Below are positions 12,235 to 24,328 of a DNA stretch of 64,000 nt, one piece after another. The stretch is from contig JAULBX010007218.1 in assembly GCA_032358255.1 (NCBI GenBank), positions 58,047-122,046 of the forward strand, in the 5' to 3' direction. Position 1 is the stretch's first letter; every line of letters begins with the position of its first letter. A model generated the notes under the pieces. The model did not search any database. It saw only the letters and a list, made by a program, of their open reading frames with translations, and had not been told where the DNA came from. Origin of the DNA: Heterotrichella gracilis. Lineage: Eukaryota > Sar > Xanthophyceae > Tribonematales > Xanthonemataceae. The translations under genes were made by a program, and so were the position numbers.

Positions 12235-15200
12235 ATGGTCGAGCCGGCGCCTTCCAGTCCCCAGGTAACCAACTTGGGTCTGAGGAAAGCAAGAGCTTGT
12301 GTGCAACTAGATGGACTCTTGGACTGGACTGTGGGAATGTTCGTTCCTCAGCGTCCACTCTTTGATATTATCTGGATATTGCGGCAGAAACTGTTTGCTT
12401 GTACGAGATTTGGACCGTTCGCGCGCAAACCATCCAAACCGTTGTTGTAAACGGCGGCCTTCTTGGGGTAACATACACATACACATACAACACTCCCTTG
12501 ACCAACTCCTTTGCCCCACAGTGGCAGGCGGTTCTCCATGATGAGGAGGTGCACGGCCTCGCCAAGCTGTCTCCCTCCTCGCTGGAGAAGCACCTGCACA
12601 GCTGCAGCAGGAAGGACCTGCAGACCATCGCCAAGAAGCTGAGGATCAAGGTACCTACTACGCACAATTTCCTCACACCTGATGCATACTCTACACCCCT
12701 CTATGCGCACCTTCTGTGATACCAAAGTGAGCCGGGTATGGGGTAGCACTTGGAGTGGTAACCACAGGGAAGGTTTGACTTTGTCACAAAGCATACTGTG
12801 TCAAAAAGCCTGCTGTGTTTCAAGCTGTCTCTTTGACTGTGACAGGCCAACTCCAAGAACGTGGAGATAGCCAAGAAGATTGTCAGGACCCTGGCAGAGA
12901 TATTCAGCTCCCAGCCAGAAGCCGGTGTCCCAGCGTCCGCCACCAAGCAGCTGGCCACACCCACCACAACCAAGCCAGGTTCACCCCTCAAGGCAGCATC
13001 ACCTCCACCACAAACCGCCAGCCCTGCACAACCCAAGGCAAGCTCACCCAAAGCAGCCCCAACCCCACCGCCCGCTGCCAGCCCTGTCTGTCACCAGGCG
13101 CCACACAGCAGCCCTGCGGTTGAACAAGCAGCCGCTGCAGATGATGCAACCCCCGCTGTGGATGAAGCTGCACCTGCAGCAGCTACACCGGTACCCAGCA
13201 GCACACCATTCGCAGCCCCAGGAGCCGGCGCTGACCTCACACCTGTGAATGACGCTGCAGCTGAGGTGGCAGCAGTCACACCGGTAGCTAGCAGCACCCC
13301 AGAGGCAGACGTTGACACCACACCTATGGATGCTGCAGCAGCTGAGGAGGTGGCTGCACAGGTGGTGGCGCTGGCAGTGGACCAGGCAGTCGCAGCGGTG
13401 GAGACTGCTCCTGCCAGCACTGGCGACCTGTCTCTGACCGTGCTTGGGCTTGCAACAGCAGGCCTGGAGCAGGGGCCAGGGGCAGCGACAGGTGAGGTTT
13501 GGTGATTGGAAACCCTAAACCCTACATGAAATTCATGCATCCCCAGGCTTCCAACGTAGAGTGGTGCACGCCAATCACTGCAGGCATCGTCTGGTGACGA
13601 GTTCTTGTTTCCCAGGATGAGGATACGGTTAGGGTTTAGGGTTCAGCAACTGCTGCAGCAGCACATGGCAGTCTGGAGTTCACGCACTGGTTATGGATTA
13701 ATTGCTGAATATATTCTATTGGATTGTTAATTTGAATAATATTCACCATGAGTACAAGCAACCCCTCCAAAGCCCACATGACTTCCTTACACAAGGCAGT
13801 AACCAAAAGCATGGCCGTCTCCCCATGCGCAGTTTCCTCCAGCCAGCGCCAGGTGTCATCCCTGGGCGACTTCAGCTTCCCAGTTCTGGCAACCTCCTGG
13901 GTGTGCGAGAACCCAATGTTTGAGAAGGCAGCGTCAGCACCTGCGGAGCTGCCGGTACCCTCCCAAAGGGAAGCAGCAGCATCCCCGGCGCCACCTTCAA
14001 AACAGGTAGGTGGTGCCTGTGGAATGTACCCTCGGTCAATGGGAACCCTCTTGACTGGCAAACCCACAATTGTATTTGTTACTAAAACTGCATCTTCCCC
14101 GCCGTCTCCTCTACTTTGACCAACACACCTTTCCAAGGACACGCTGCGCGCACACAATTCAATTATATCACGCTCTATTATTCCCCATTCCTTATTATGG
14201 GGGGGAAAGAGGGATATTCTGTATTTTATGAAGTAATATCCACAATATCTTTTATCGCTGCTCATTTCTTCATTCATCACCCCCGCAGGCCACCCCCCGC
14301 GCGCCCCCCAGCACCGCCGCGCGCAAGGGTTCCATGTGCGGCCCCGACCTTGAGCGCGTGATGCGCCTGGCTGAGGACACCACCACCATCTCAAACTCAC
14401 CCCTGGTGCTCAGCGCAACCAAGGCCAGGGACCCAATCACCCACGCGTTTGAGAAAGGTGAGGAGGTTTAAATGTCAGTTACACTACCCATGGCAGGGTC
14501 ATGTGCCTTGGTGGTCAGAGCAACTGGCAACGCCGTGCTGCACTCCCCTCTCAGGGGAACTTCCGTGAATGTAGTACCAGTGGGATGCTCTCCCCTGCCA
14601 TGTCCCCGTACCCGTGTGATGACCACGTTATGTGCCTGCTAGGTCGCCGGAGCGGGCTGTGGGAGGGCGCTGCCGGCTACCAGATGGGCGAGCTTGAGGT
14701 GCGGTGGAGCAGCATCAAGACCAGCGAGGGGCGGGCAAGCGGCACGCCAACCAAGCTGGTACGCACTTGTGCGCATGCACACCTTGCACCTGCAAGGCCC
14801 CGCCTGCTTGTCTTGCAATGTGTGGCTTTGGCACCCAACCCACAGAACGATCATCCTGAACGCTAAATTAAAAACATGAAAATGCAAATAGAAATGAATT
14901 GCTTTTTAAATACTAAAACAATCATGTAGTTCAAATAAACCCTTCCTGCAGGCCCCCAGCACCCAGAAGCGCAAGCAGGCCCACACCCAGGACGAGAACG
15001 ACCACCCCGAGGTGATTGAGCGCCCCTCCAAGCTGCCTCGCCTGCAGTTTGCCCCCGAGGACCTGCCCCAGCAGCAGTCTGCGCAGAAGCCCACCGTGGG
15101 GCGCACCACCAAGCAGGTCATGTCCACGCCAGTCAGGGAGAAGCTGAAGAATGTGGCCAACGCGCCGGCGCACGCGCGCACGCCGCACCCAAAGGTGAGC

Positions 15201-15647
15201 ACTGGCGGTGGGGGGCGAGGAGGGGGGTGGGGGTTGTGAAACGTGGGCTAGGGGGTGCAGAGGGTGGGGGGGCATTGAGGGTGTGTGTAGTCAGTTAGGA
15301 AAATTTGATTGATCCCAGTAGCACCACATGGAGCAAATTCTGTGACAGCAGCATAGCAGACATGCATTGTGCCATTATAATTAGTCAATGGTATAAAATT
15401 GCAGGCACTTCAATCACGCCACGTTGCCTGCATCAACGGCACAATGTCAAAGTGCTAACTCCACCTCAATTTTGTGCTGCAGCATTATACGGCAGGCAAG
15501 GGAGTGGGCGGCTCCGGTATGACGCCCTCCCGCCCCTCCACCGCACAGAAGCCATCCATCCAGGAGCGGGCCAGGCGGGCGGAGGAGCTGCATGCGGCGC
15601 GCAGGGCTGCGGCACTGGCCAAAACTAGCGGCAGGCCAATGGTGTGA
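12235..15647 (+). CDS. NuSAP-like SAP-domain, microtubule-associated protein
   Basis: Eight exons: 12235-12264, 12522-12650, 12846-13491, 13800-14005, 14289-14457, 14643-14758, 14952-15194, 15483-15647. Phase is kept at every junction and the product is 567 residues. Residues about 15-70 resemble the N-terminal SAP-like motif of nucleolar and spindle-associated protein (NuSAP): SRKDLQTIAKKLRIKANSK, with the D-L-Q-x-x-A-K-x-L-x-x-x-A-N pattern. A long Ala/Pro-rich, probably disordered region follows in exon 3. The second half is basic, with ARKGSMCGPDLE, a KRK cluster and a C-terminal helix rich in Arg and Ala (QERARRAEELHAARRAAAL). Animal NuSAP binds DNA through SAP and bundles spindle microtubules through its basic part. 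The same role here is inferred. The start (gaaATGGTC) gives a 10-codon first exon and is less certain than the rest. Confidence 0.72.
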
Positions 15648-16908
15648 GGGGGGGGGGGCACAGGGGGCTTTGGGGATACCATTTTGGTGGACGCTGGGGT
15701 GAGGGTTGGGTAATTGGGTGTGATGCATTTTTGGGGGGATTTTGCCAGGGTTCAGTGCAAGATGTGGGGTGGGAGGACAGCAGTGGATGATGGTAGTGGC
15801 ATGGTAGGCTGCTGTTACCCACGTGTGCCTACCAGGCTGGCTGCTTTTAGCGTTATTTGGATGACGGGTTGCCCCGTGAGTTGTGTTTCACGCATGCAGA
15901 TGCAGGCCATGCATGGTGGTGTTGGCGTGGTTGGTGTTATTGTTGGTATCCACTGCGATGGAAAATGGGAACGAAAGGATCCCATTGCACTGGACACAAC
16001 CTGGGTGTTTTTTGTGGTGAGCAGGGCTGGTGGGAATTGGCGCAAACGGTTGTTGCTGATTTTAAGCGATATGAGATGGTGATCTGAACTCTGCAGCTCA
16101 CCAGTGCTATATGAGACATACTACAACGTTTACCAAGTACAGTTTGGCTGTTTATGTTTAATTGCCTTGTTTCCTCTAGGCAGACCTGCCAGACCTGGGT
16201 GACTACAGTCCTCGTGTACACGTGTTTTCAGTACACGCGTCTTCTTAGTTCTGTGTGCCTCAGGCATTTGCATGAACATGTCTTGCATGGGCCTCGCTCC
16301 AGTGAACGAAGAACAGATTGGATTGGATGTGGGGCGTGGGGCATCGTGGCACATCCATGACGGCCAACGTTCTGATTGTCATGCCAAGCATCTTGCCGAG
16401 TTGAGATCTCCACAATCTCAGATGCTTGTTTCTGTCAACCACACTCCACCTGTATGCTGATATATCCCACCTTAGCCAATGACCATTTGGGACGCACCCC
16501 AAACTAGTGTCAGAACTTCCCAGAATTTAAAATGGGCATTTCGAAAAATGGCATAAATTATTCAGAATTAAAGGGTAGTCAAACTGCTTGGAACTTTAAG
16601 TTAAAGGCAACGAAGAAGCATAGATGCAAGAGCTACGCATATTCAAAGAAACATACCTGCTTGAGCCTGACGCAACGTTGCTTGAAGCAGTGCCATGAGC
16701 CATCATCCACGGCCAAGTCATGCCTGGGTGGTTCCTGTCAACCCATCCCGTAAATTCAGGTGTCAGTGCAACAACCACAGCCACCAGCTTTGACTCTTGA
16801 AGTGTGACCGCAGTGGATTGGTCCCACCCTTCATCGGAAGGTCCTAGACTGGCATCCCAAGCAGCAGCTGCGGGACACAGCGTTGACTCGTGCAATTGTT
16901 TCCTCGCC
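15648..16908. other. intergenic stretch between the NuSAP-like and kinesin-like genes
   Basis: No supported exon. A poly-G run follows the NuSAP stop. A frame open from 16804 to the kinesin ATG has only a GTG at its left end and may be 5' UTR. The two genes run head to tail 1.26 kb apart. Confidence 0.5.
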
Positions 16909-19900
16909 ATGGACGACAACAGCTCAGTGTGCAACTATGAGTCCTTGTCGCCAGCCTGGTCTCTCCCCTCTGGACGCAACAGCGTACTGGAAGAGCTTTC
17001 AACGAGCTTTGCTGGCTTCATCACTTCCCCAGCTACCAACCCAACGAACAGGCATGGTGCCAGCCATGAGCCAGGTAGCAAGGCGTTTGGCAAGGGCACG
17101 TCACGGCAGAACAGCACAGCGGTTGGAGGAAGGAAACCACTCAGCGAAAACAGCCAACGGCACAGCAGACCAGAGTGGCAGAAGGTCTTGCCCAAAGAGC
17201 ATGTGCAGAGGCCCCAACCACAGAAACCCATCAAGAAGGACCTGCGGCGCAAGGTGCTGGAGGTAGAGCACGCTTCAGAGCTGGACTTGGTGGCAAAGGT
17301 GGAGAAGCTGGTGTCCCAGAACCAACCTGTAGACACAGACAACGGTCCAACTGCTACAGGGAACCAGCCAAGGCAGGTCACTGAACCCTCCACAACAGAG
17401 TAAGATGTTCACTCCAATAACACCCGGTGCTTGGTTTCCTTTCTACTGCAGCTTGGTACCTGACACTTTTGGTTGCTGATACTGCAGGCACTTACCCAAC
17501 GTGCGGATGAGCCAAGTCTCTTCCACCACCACCTACTCTGCGCAGCTGAGGAAGCGGCTGTCTCAAAGCTGCCAGGCCTTGCCGTTCACACAGTTCATGC
17601 AAGAAACAGAGGTCAGTCTCGCCAAGAGGCACCGTGCCTCCTCGATCCTCACGCAGGTAGCTTTCCCTGGTTCCAGTTCTTTGCTCAGCACAACAGGACA
17701 CTGGCCCTCAGCAGGTCCCTGCCATCCCTTTCCCATAGTGGTTAAGAAAACTCATGACCAGCGTGCGTTCCCACAGGTGAGGAGGTCTTCATCGTCAGGT
17801 GGCTCTTCTGAAGCAACGAGTGTGACCGTCCGGCAAGCACAGCAACGGCTGGATGCTTCCGGGCACTCCGGCGCATACCTGTCGCACCCTTCGCCTGCCT
17901 CCACAGCCAACTGGATGGTGTGCCCGGTATGGCGGTGTGCGCTCGTGACTGTCGGTGGCTGCACCACAATGACAGCAGACCTTTTAAGCAGGAGCAGGCG
18001 CTCAATTTGGACGCATTTTATTGCACTACATTTATCTTGTGGTACCACTCTGGTGGAACCCTCCTACCCCCGAACCCTAAAGCCTAAAACCCTCCCAGTA
18101 CTTGTAAGTATACCCATAAACTCTCTCAGTGGTGGCAACCGCCTGAGCATGTGTTTCTTTGTGCAGGGTTTGCCAGTTGAGCTTGACGACGACACAGATT
18201 CCAGTATGGGTCAGTATTCAATGCTGGCAGCTTGGGAAGACAATCTGGAGTCCACATGCAAGTCCAACGCATTCCAGGCTGCTGGGTATCCCAGCCCATG
18301 CTCTGGCCTGTCAGGCATGCTGTCTTTGGACTTGAGTGATTCAACCGCCATGCACCAAGCGGGGAGAGGGACAGCTCGCTTGAGCAGCGGTAAGGAAGGA
18401 GAGCAGCAATGCACACAACTATTGGCCCATGTGTGTTGCATTCTGCATAACATCTTGGGTGCAAGGCAGACATCGCTGTAGGTCTTGTGAGGACAGTTCT
18501 ACAACATGTACTGCAACTACTTATAACCATGCCCAAAGTGAGATGCAACCACCAAAATCGCCACACGGCATGCACCCCTGCGATTCACAAGGAAGCCGCT
18601 GCCAATTGTTAACCCCATGGAACCTCTGCCAATAAGTGTAATAAAAATACCTATTTTTTCAACTGGTAATGTCGACAAGATCCTGTGACGTGCAGATCCC
18701 GCTGTGGCAGCCCTGCAGCAGGAGGCATTGAAGAAGCTGGCGCTGGCCATGCTGCCAGCTGTGCTGCATCCAAAGCACAGGGTGCCAGCACATAAGCCCT
18801 ACTCATGCGCAGTGGACCCCGCCCCTGAAGAATCAGGAGGGGCACAAGATGCCGCCAAGGAGAATGTGGCGCGAAGGAAAAGTGGAGCTTCAAAGTCGAC
18901 AGGAACCACTGCAAGGCTGCAAGCTGTAGCCGCTGCTGCCAAGGTAAATCAGATTACAAATCATCCACCCGAACAATTCACCAATGGCAAGAGGTCTGCA
19001 TTGACGTGCATTCTGGCATTTGGGGAGTCTCATTATAATTGAAAACAAAATGCATCCGAATTGTCACCCTGGAGACAGTCAGTGCTGTCGCTCATTTACG
19101 TTGGTCGGCTCGGGGTGGAGCACGAGCGTGCTTGCCATACCTCCAAGAATTTTACGTCCCATAATGTATCAATTCATTTTGGTTCTCAAGAAATGCCCGC
19201 GTGCCGTGCCCTGCCCCGCCCCCCACACCTGGCTGTATTTCTAATTAAAAGCCTATGTGTGATTTATGGCTCCTGCAGGAAAAGCGCACGCGTGCCGCGC
19301 CCCGCCCCGCTCCCCACACATGGCTCCAGGTGTGCTGCCACATGAAGGGCTCCCCTCCCCCCCACAGCATGGTGGTGCACCCCCGCAAGCACACAGTGGA
19401 GGCGGTGCTGGGCCACTACGTGCACCACAACAAGCGGTTCTTCACTTTTGACCAGGTACTGTTTGATTATAACATGTAGGGGTGCGGGCTTGGGGCATGC
19501 TGTGCATTGCGACGGGTGCCAAGCTGCCGGGACCCGTCATGTATGTGCATTGCTGTGGATGCAAGAAGTGGCGATACATGAATTACATTCACCTCCAAAC
19601 ACCAGTCGGTGCTGAGTTTAACAGAAGGAATTGAATAAAGGTCCCAGATGCAGTAGCATACACCCGCCTGGTTTGTGAATGCAGGGGATTGTTGCAACCA
19701 GCATGCATGTCACCAGAACTGAGCGCACTGTACATTGAAAAAGCATGTGGCTTGTAGTCACACAAATCCATTCCTATCTCTTGCAGGTGTGGCTGCCTGA
19801 GACTGCTGCGAAGCACATGTCACGGGAGGCGAGCGCCATGGCGTCAGCAGTGGTGTCTGGTACACATGCCTGCGCCATCGTCATGGGGGCTGACCACTCC

Positions 19901-22498
19901 GGCAAGACAGCAGCAATGCACGGCACAGGGAGCACGCCAGGTATGCGCCAGGGGGTGCGGCTTCTTTGCCAAGTGTCAAATGCATGAAGAGGGTCTGTAC
20001 CATCACCACACGGCTGGAGCGCAATGCAATGCAAATTCGTCCAATGGTGCCCCTCTCTTGTCCAATATTGCCAGTTAGCCGTATTCTTTCACAGTCCCCA
20101 ACCTGGATCCCCGCATGTTGTAAAAATCCACTCTGGCAAGCCATTCAATTGCACTCCTTGGTGCTTGCCTGCTGTGCCATCCCACGTGACGAGTGCTCCC
20201 TTTCCTGCAGGCCTGCTGGCTCTGTGCATGCAGGAACTGTTTGCGCAGCTGGCGGCAGCCCCACCCTCCATTGAGAGCGCGTTCATGGACACCCCTGCCC
20301 GCCCCTCCCACCCTGTGCACGGGACCACCAGCGCTGTGCATGAGCGCTACGAGATCTTCATGGTGGCCGTCACGCTGCAGAACGACACCATCAGGGACCA
20401 GCTGACGCCGCTTGTGGATGACCCGGAGGGGCCGCAGGCGCCAGGTGGGGGCCTGGGGGAGCCCAAGGTGTTCTTCATGGACGACGGGGTCACGCACATC
20501 AACAATGTGACGCCGGTGCAGGTAGGGAATGCTTACAGTTGGTCAGGTACATGCATTCCAGCAGGTGGGAAATCAGACCGGTGCCCTTATGGCAATCTTG
20601 CATCCAAGGGACCTGATTGTCGGAGGGTTTCCACGGGCCTTGTACCTGGCAGCGATTTGTGAAGGGCAGGATTTGCATGTGTGTGGCCGCTGATGGTGGA
20701 TAACTACCATATAACTTCCTCTTGTGGCAAGCATGTGACTGTTCCTGTACCTGTGCAGGTCATGGGCTGGTCGGATTTCCAGATGGTGCAGGACCATTTG
20801 GTGCGGTGCCAGCGTGAGGGCGGGGACGGCTGCAGCTACCTGGTGACGGTGCATGTGCTGGACATGCAGAGGGATGGGGAGGGGGAGCAGGGGCTCACCA
20901 AGATGACCTTCGTGGAGGTGGCTGGGGACAGCATCAGGTGCGTGCACGGAAATCGCACTTTCCAATTGTGGAAAATACAAAGGATTCTCACCCAGAGTTC
21001 GCCAATCTTTTGATTGATTTGTGTCGCAAAGAAATCGAAGCTAGGCGCCAATGCTGTTGCTGCAGCTTTCACAGGTTGGTCCCGGCAAGCCAAGCCGTGG
21101 CAAGCGTAAATCAATATTCATGGGTATAATACAAGCGATCTGCTATAACATTACGACATTGTCAGTAAATAAGGACCAGTCACTCCTGCTGAAAATAATG
21201 GAAGCAATGGTGATTTGTCACGTTGTTTGCCCTGCACGCTGGCATGCCACCCTACATTAATTCCTAGCTGGCGGTGGAGGTGGCTGGGGACAGCATCAGG
21301 TCCGTGCGCGGCCATAGGCCTTCCCACTACTGCAAATAGTGTACATCTGGGAGGAAAAAATTTGCATCTAGACCTCTGCTAATGCCAAGTTGTGGTGATT
21401 TATGTCGCAAAGAAATTGGAGCTAGGCACCACCGCTGTTGCTGCAGCGACCAGAGGTTAATCCTGGCAAGCCGTGCCGTGGCAGGCAGGAGTAAATATTC
21501 AAAACTTACCCAACATGTGATATACTGTAATATAAAAGTATAAGTCACTGTCACTAAGAAATGAATGGCTACCACCCCACCCTTTCACTTCTGCTTAAAA
21601 TGTTGGAACAATGATGATTCTTCACATTGTTTGGCCTGCAAACTGCATTCCTGCCATGCCACTCTATACTACTTCCTCGCCAGCGATGGACTGGGTTGTC
21701 AACTCGTCTATTTGTGCCCCCCAATTCCTGCATCACCAGCCATTGCCTCTGCAGGGGCGCCGCCAAGGGCAAGGGTGGCTCTGACCGCAACGCATGGGCG
21801 CTGGCAGAGGTGCTGTGGGCTGCCACCTCCCGCACCCCGACCCCTGTGCCCTACCGCCACTGCAAGCTCACGCGCTACCTGCAGGACACGCTGCACCCCA
21901 AAGGTACACATATGTTTTCCGCTGTTGGATTTTATCATTATTCCTCGAGAGGGAAATGCACCTACGTACTCAAAACTAAATCCAATGCAATTTGCAATTG
22001 CAAAATAGGCTTCCATGTAAAGGTGAATGCACCCACAGTGTAGGGCTGGGGATTGATTTACACAAACAAGTGAGCCAAACAGTACATCAGCTGCATGATT
22101 TGCAACATGGCAGGCTGTGACGCATGCATTGTGTGAGAGTCCATTGCAGTGTTATTGTTGCTGGGGTTACAGTGTCATGTCCAGGCAAGCATTGCGCACC
22201 CATATGTGCCTGGGCCAGCATTCAAGTGCACGATGTCCCTTCAATGCCCAATATTCAAAACAAGCCTGCGATGGATCATCCGGAGTCAGCAATTTAGCAA
22301 TGACACAAATATACAAATATACTTGACATATGTTCCCCTTTATGTGCAGGGCATGTGCTTGCAGTGCTGTGCGTGGACCCCAGCGAGCGCAATTTCCACG
22401 AGAATGTATCGACGCTGACAGTTGGCTCGCGCATGTGCAACCCGGGGTGGGGCAGTGGAAGCGCAAGCGGCAGCGCAGGGGGAAATATCATGAAATGA
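16909..22498 (+). CDS. protein with diverged C-terminal kinesin motor domain
   Basis: Eleven exons: 16909-17399, 17488-17656, 17777-17926, 18167-18389, 18696-18943, 19279-19455, 19787-19940, 20211-20521, 20759-20937, 21755-21903, 22350-22498. The lengths sum to exactly 800 codons (799 residues) with all phases kept. The first 430 residues look disordered (Ser, Gln, Pro, Lys rich). The motor follows: residues about 482-487 read FTFDQV, then a P-loop GADHSGKT (520-527), EIFMVAVTLQND, VTVHVLDMQ, and VPYRHCKLTRYLQDTL (about 732-747), then an end with NFHENVSTLTVGSRM. This is the kinesin fold order. Two hallmarks are changed: switch II reads EVAGDS at 694-699 where kinesins have D-L-A-G-S-E, and the switch I N-x-x-S-S-R-S-H region is replaced by GGDGCSYL. 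The lysine of the P-loop is kept. ATP turnover is therefore doubtful. It ends directly after the motor, with no neck linker or tail. A tandem duplication sits in the intron after exon 9. Confidence 0.8.
20905..21690 (+). repeat. two-unit tandem duplication spanning an exon end and its intron
   Basis: Unit 1 (about 20905-21272) and unit 2 (about 21273-21690) share, in order, the exon end gaggtggctggggacagcat plus donor, the stretch tcgcaaagaaat...gctaggc, gctgttgctgcag, a ggcaagcc...gtggca stretch, and a closing catgccac...ttcct. Only the first copy of the exon end is used in the gene model. Identity looks like roughly 70 percent by eye. Confidence 0.8.
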
Positions 22499-23379
22499 CG
22501 GCAGCTCTGGTGATCTAATCTTTCAATTGGCGGGGTCGTTTTGCATCATTATGTACCGTGGTCACATCTTACAGTGAGAACATTTTGGCGTGGGGTAGTG
22601 CTCATCCCACATGCATATCAAGCAGTCTTGCAAGTTTATTGTGTGAATTTGTCAGGGTAATCGATCACATGCCCAATCGCTTGCGCAGCCAATGGGCCGC
22701 TGCAGCATGCTGTACAGTAAATCGTTAAGTTACTGACAGGTAGCATTAATTGCTTACGTGACCTACAGTTGGTCCACTGGTATTCCATATAGCTTCCAGG
22801 TCCAGGTCACTTAGGTTGGCAATGCCATGTGTTGAATGACCTGTTCGGTGCTAATTCTGACGTGTGGCAAAGAGAATCATATCACTGAGGCCACTTAGCC
22901 TTACCGTAAGCTGGAGAGGCCTAAGACATTTCAAAGTGGCTGCATCTACCAGTCGCCAATGGTGCCAGACATCTACCAAGGAATGCAAAATAGCTCATTG
23001 TCCAACTTCTACGTTCCTATATTCACTGCAGCGTTGCAAGTCACGCAAGGTGGGCTGCTTCATGCGTGGTATCACTAGGGGAGAACATGTGCCCCCATCA
23101 GCATTTCTTATTGTTGTTGTTGGCTATGCCCTGTGGGCGTTTCCTTTCTTTCTTTCTTTCTTGTTGGCTGCAGAAAGCTGCACTGGGGTCTTTAGGCTAG
23201 ATTTCTGCTGCACTTCTGTGGGCAGGGATGCTATCTTCCTCCGGCAAGGGCATGAATTCACCTGTGGCCAGACAGGCAGACTGTGAGTAACAGAACAGTA
23301 AAAGGTCTGCTCAGGGGAAATGGGTGCCTCGCATACGCCAGCGGCTACTGTAACAGCAGGTTGCACCAAAGTGACACAA
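22499..23379. other. intergenic stretch between two convergent genes
   Basis: Holds the 3' flanks of the kinesin-like (+) and coiled-coil (-) genes. A ttcctttctttctttctttc tract lies at about 23141-23162. I see no exon. Confidence 0.5.
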
Positions 23380-23796
23380 CTAGCCACTGGAGCTGCACGC
23401 ACCAGTGGCAATCTTCGCCACATCCTGCACACACTTCTTCAGCTCAGCCCAAGCCTTGTCCCTCTGCACGTTGGCTTCCTCCTGTTGCACCTTGAGCTCC
23501 TGGATCTTGGCTTGGAGGTTGGTGAGTGGTTTGTAGTCAAATTGCAGGTTCATAAAATCTGGTGGTGTTGGCATTGCAGCTTCCAGGACTTCCTTGATTT
23601 TCGACGACTTTTGCAGCGACTCGATTTCAATATCTTTGATCTCCAGCTGTCGCTTTGTCTCTGCCAGCTGAGCCCTCAACGACCTGTTCTCTTCCCTCAG
23701 AGCCTCTCCCATCTCATACGGCATGTCTTCTTGGAGCAAAGATTTGTGCAGCTTGGGGAAGACGTCCTCGGCTGACTCTGCAGCAAAAGGGGTCAT
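23380..23796 (-). CDS. small coiled-coil protein, possibly 5'-incomplete
   Basis: I do not recognise this gene. From the ATG at 23796 the frame gives 138 residues. Residues about 25-70 and 90-125 show heptad spacing of Leu, Ile and Ala with many Glu, Lys and Gln (for example EENRSLRAQLAETKRQLEIK and LQAKIQELKVQQEEANVQRD), typical of a coiled coil broken by a Pro-containing stretch (PTPPDF). The C-terminus ends with a Ser/Gly tail. A good acceptor (tttgctgcag) sits just inside the start, so the true first exon could lie further upstream and the first few residues may be wrong. The neighbours on either side point toward or away from it, so there is no operon-like context. Confidence 0.55.
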   Translation of the reverse strand: MTPFAAESAEDVFPKLHKSLLQEDMPYEMGEALREENRSLRAQLAETKRQLEIKDIEIESLQKSSKIKEVLEAAMPTPPDFMNLQFDYKPLTNLQAKIQELKVQQEEANVQRDKAWAELKKCVQDVAKIATGACSSSG

Positions 23797-24328
23797 ATGA
23801 TGAAAGCTAGAACCTCGAACGGTTACAATGGACGTGATAGGTGTCAACGCAGTTGCTGGGTCTAGGTGGGTGGGGACTGGGTGGGGAAGCCAGTCAACGT
23901 ATCAAGGGTTGGTGGGTTTGGACCGCAACGAACAGCAAACTCAACTTGAGTCTTATTTTGCTTACATTCTTGCGTTTGGTCGGACAAAACATGCCCATAA
24001 GTTTTCTTGGAATGAGGGAAGTTTGTGGAGGCCAGGTCCGCCCAGGTAGGTGGCTGCCGCAGGCGACGCCACTTTTCGCCCACCTCAAAAAGGTGGCGAG
24101 TGGGCCCACGTTTTGTTTGCAAACTTGCTTCTTGTTGCGCAAACAGCTTTCGTTACAAAGTTCTCACGCCACCCTAGTTGCACACTCTCCCCTGTTATCT
24201 TCCACACACAGGCAGGAGTCAATAGTAGCCCTTGTTTGCTCAGCTCCACACCTGAACCACCCACGTTGCTTTTGGGTTTGTAGCACAAGAAACTGCGAAA
24301 CACTGGCATGCCCTTGATATGCTCCACA
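23797..24328. other. short divergent intergenic region
   Basis: Lies between the 5' ends of the coiled-coil gene (-) and the chloroplast protein gene (+), and probably carries both promoters. No distinct element is recognisable. Confidence 0.4.

Noticed and set aside
13091-13540. Minus-strand Ala/Ser-rich frame
   Set aside because: Mirror of the Ala/Pro-rich exon of the NuSAP-like gene; repeat codons keep the other strand open.
16804-16908. Upstream extension of the kinesin-like protein
   Set aside because: The frame is open but its left end is GTG, not ATG; the first ATG is at 16909.
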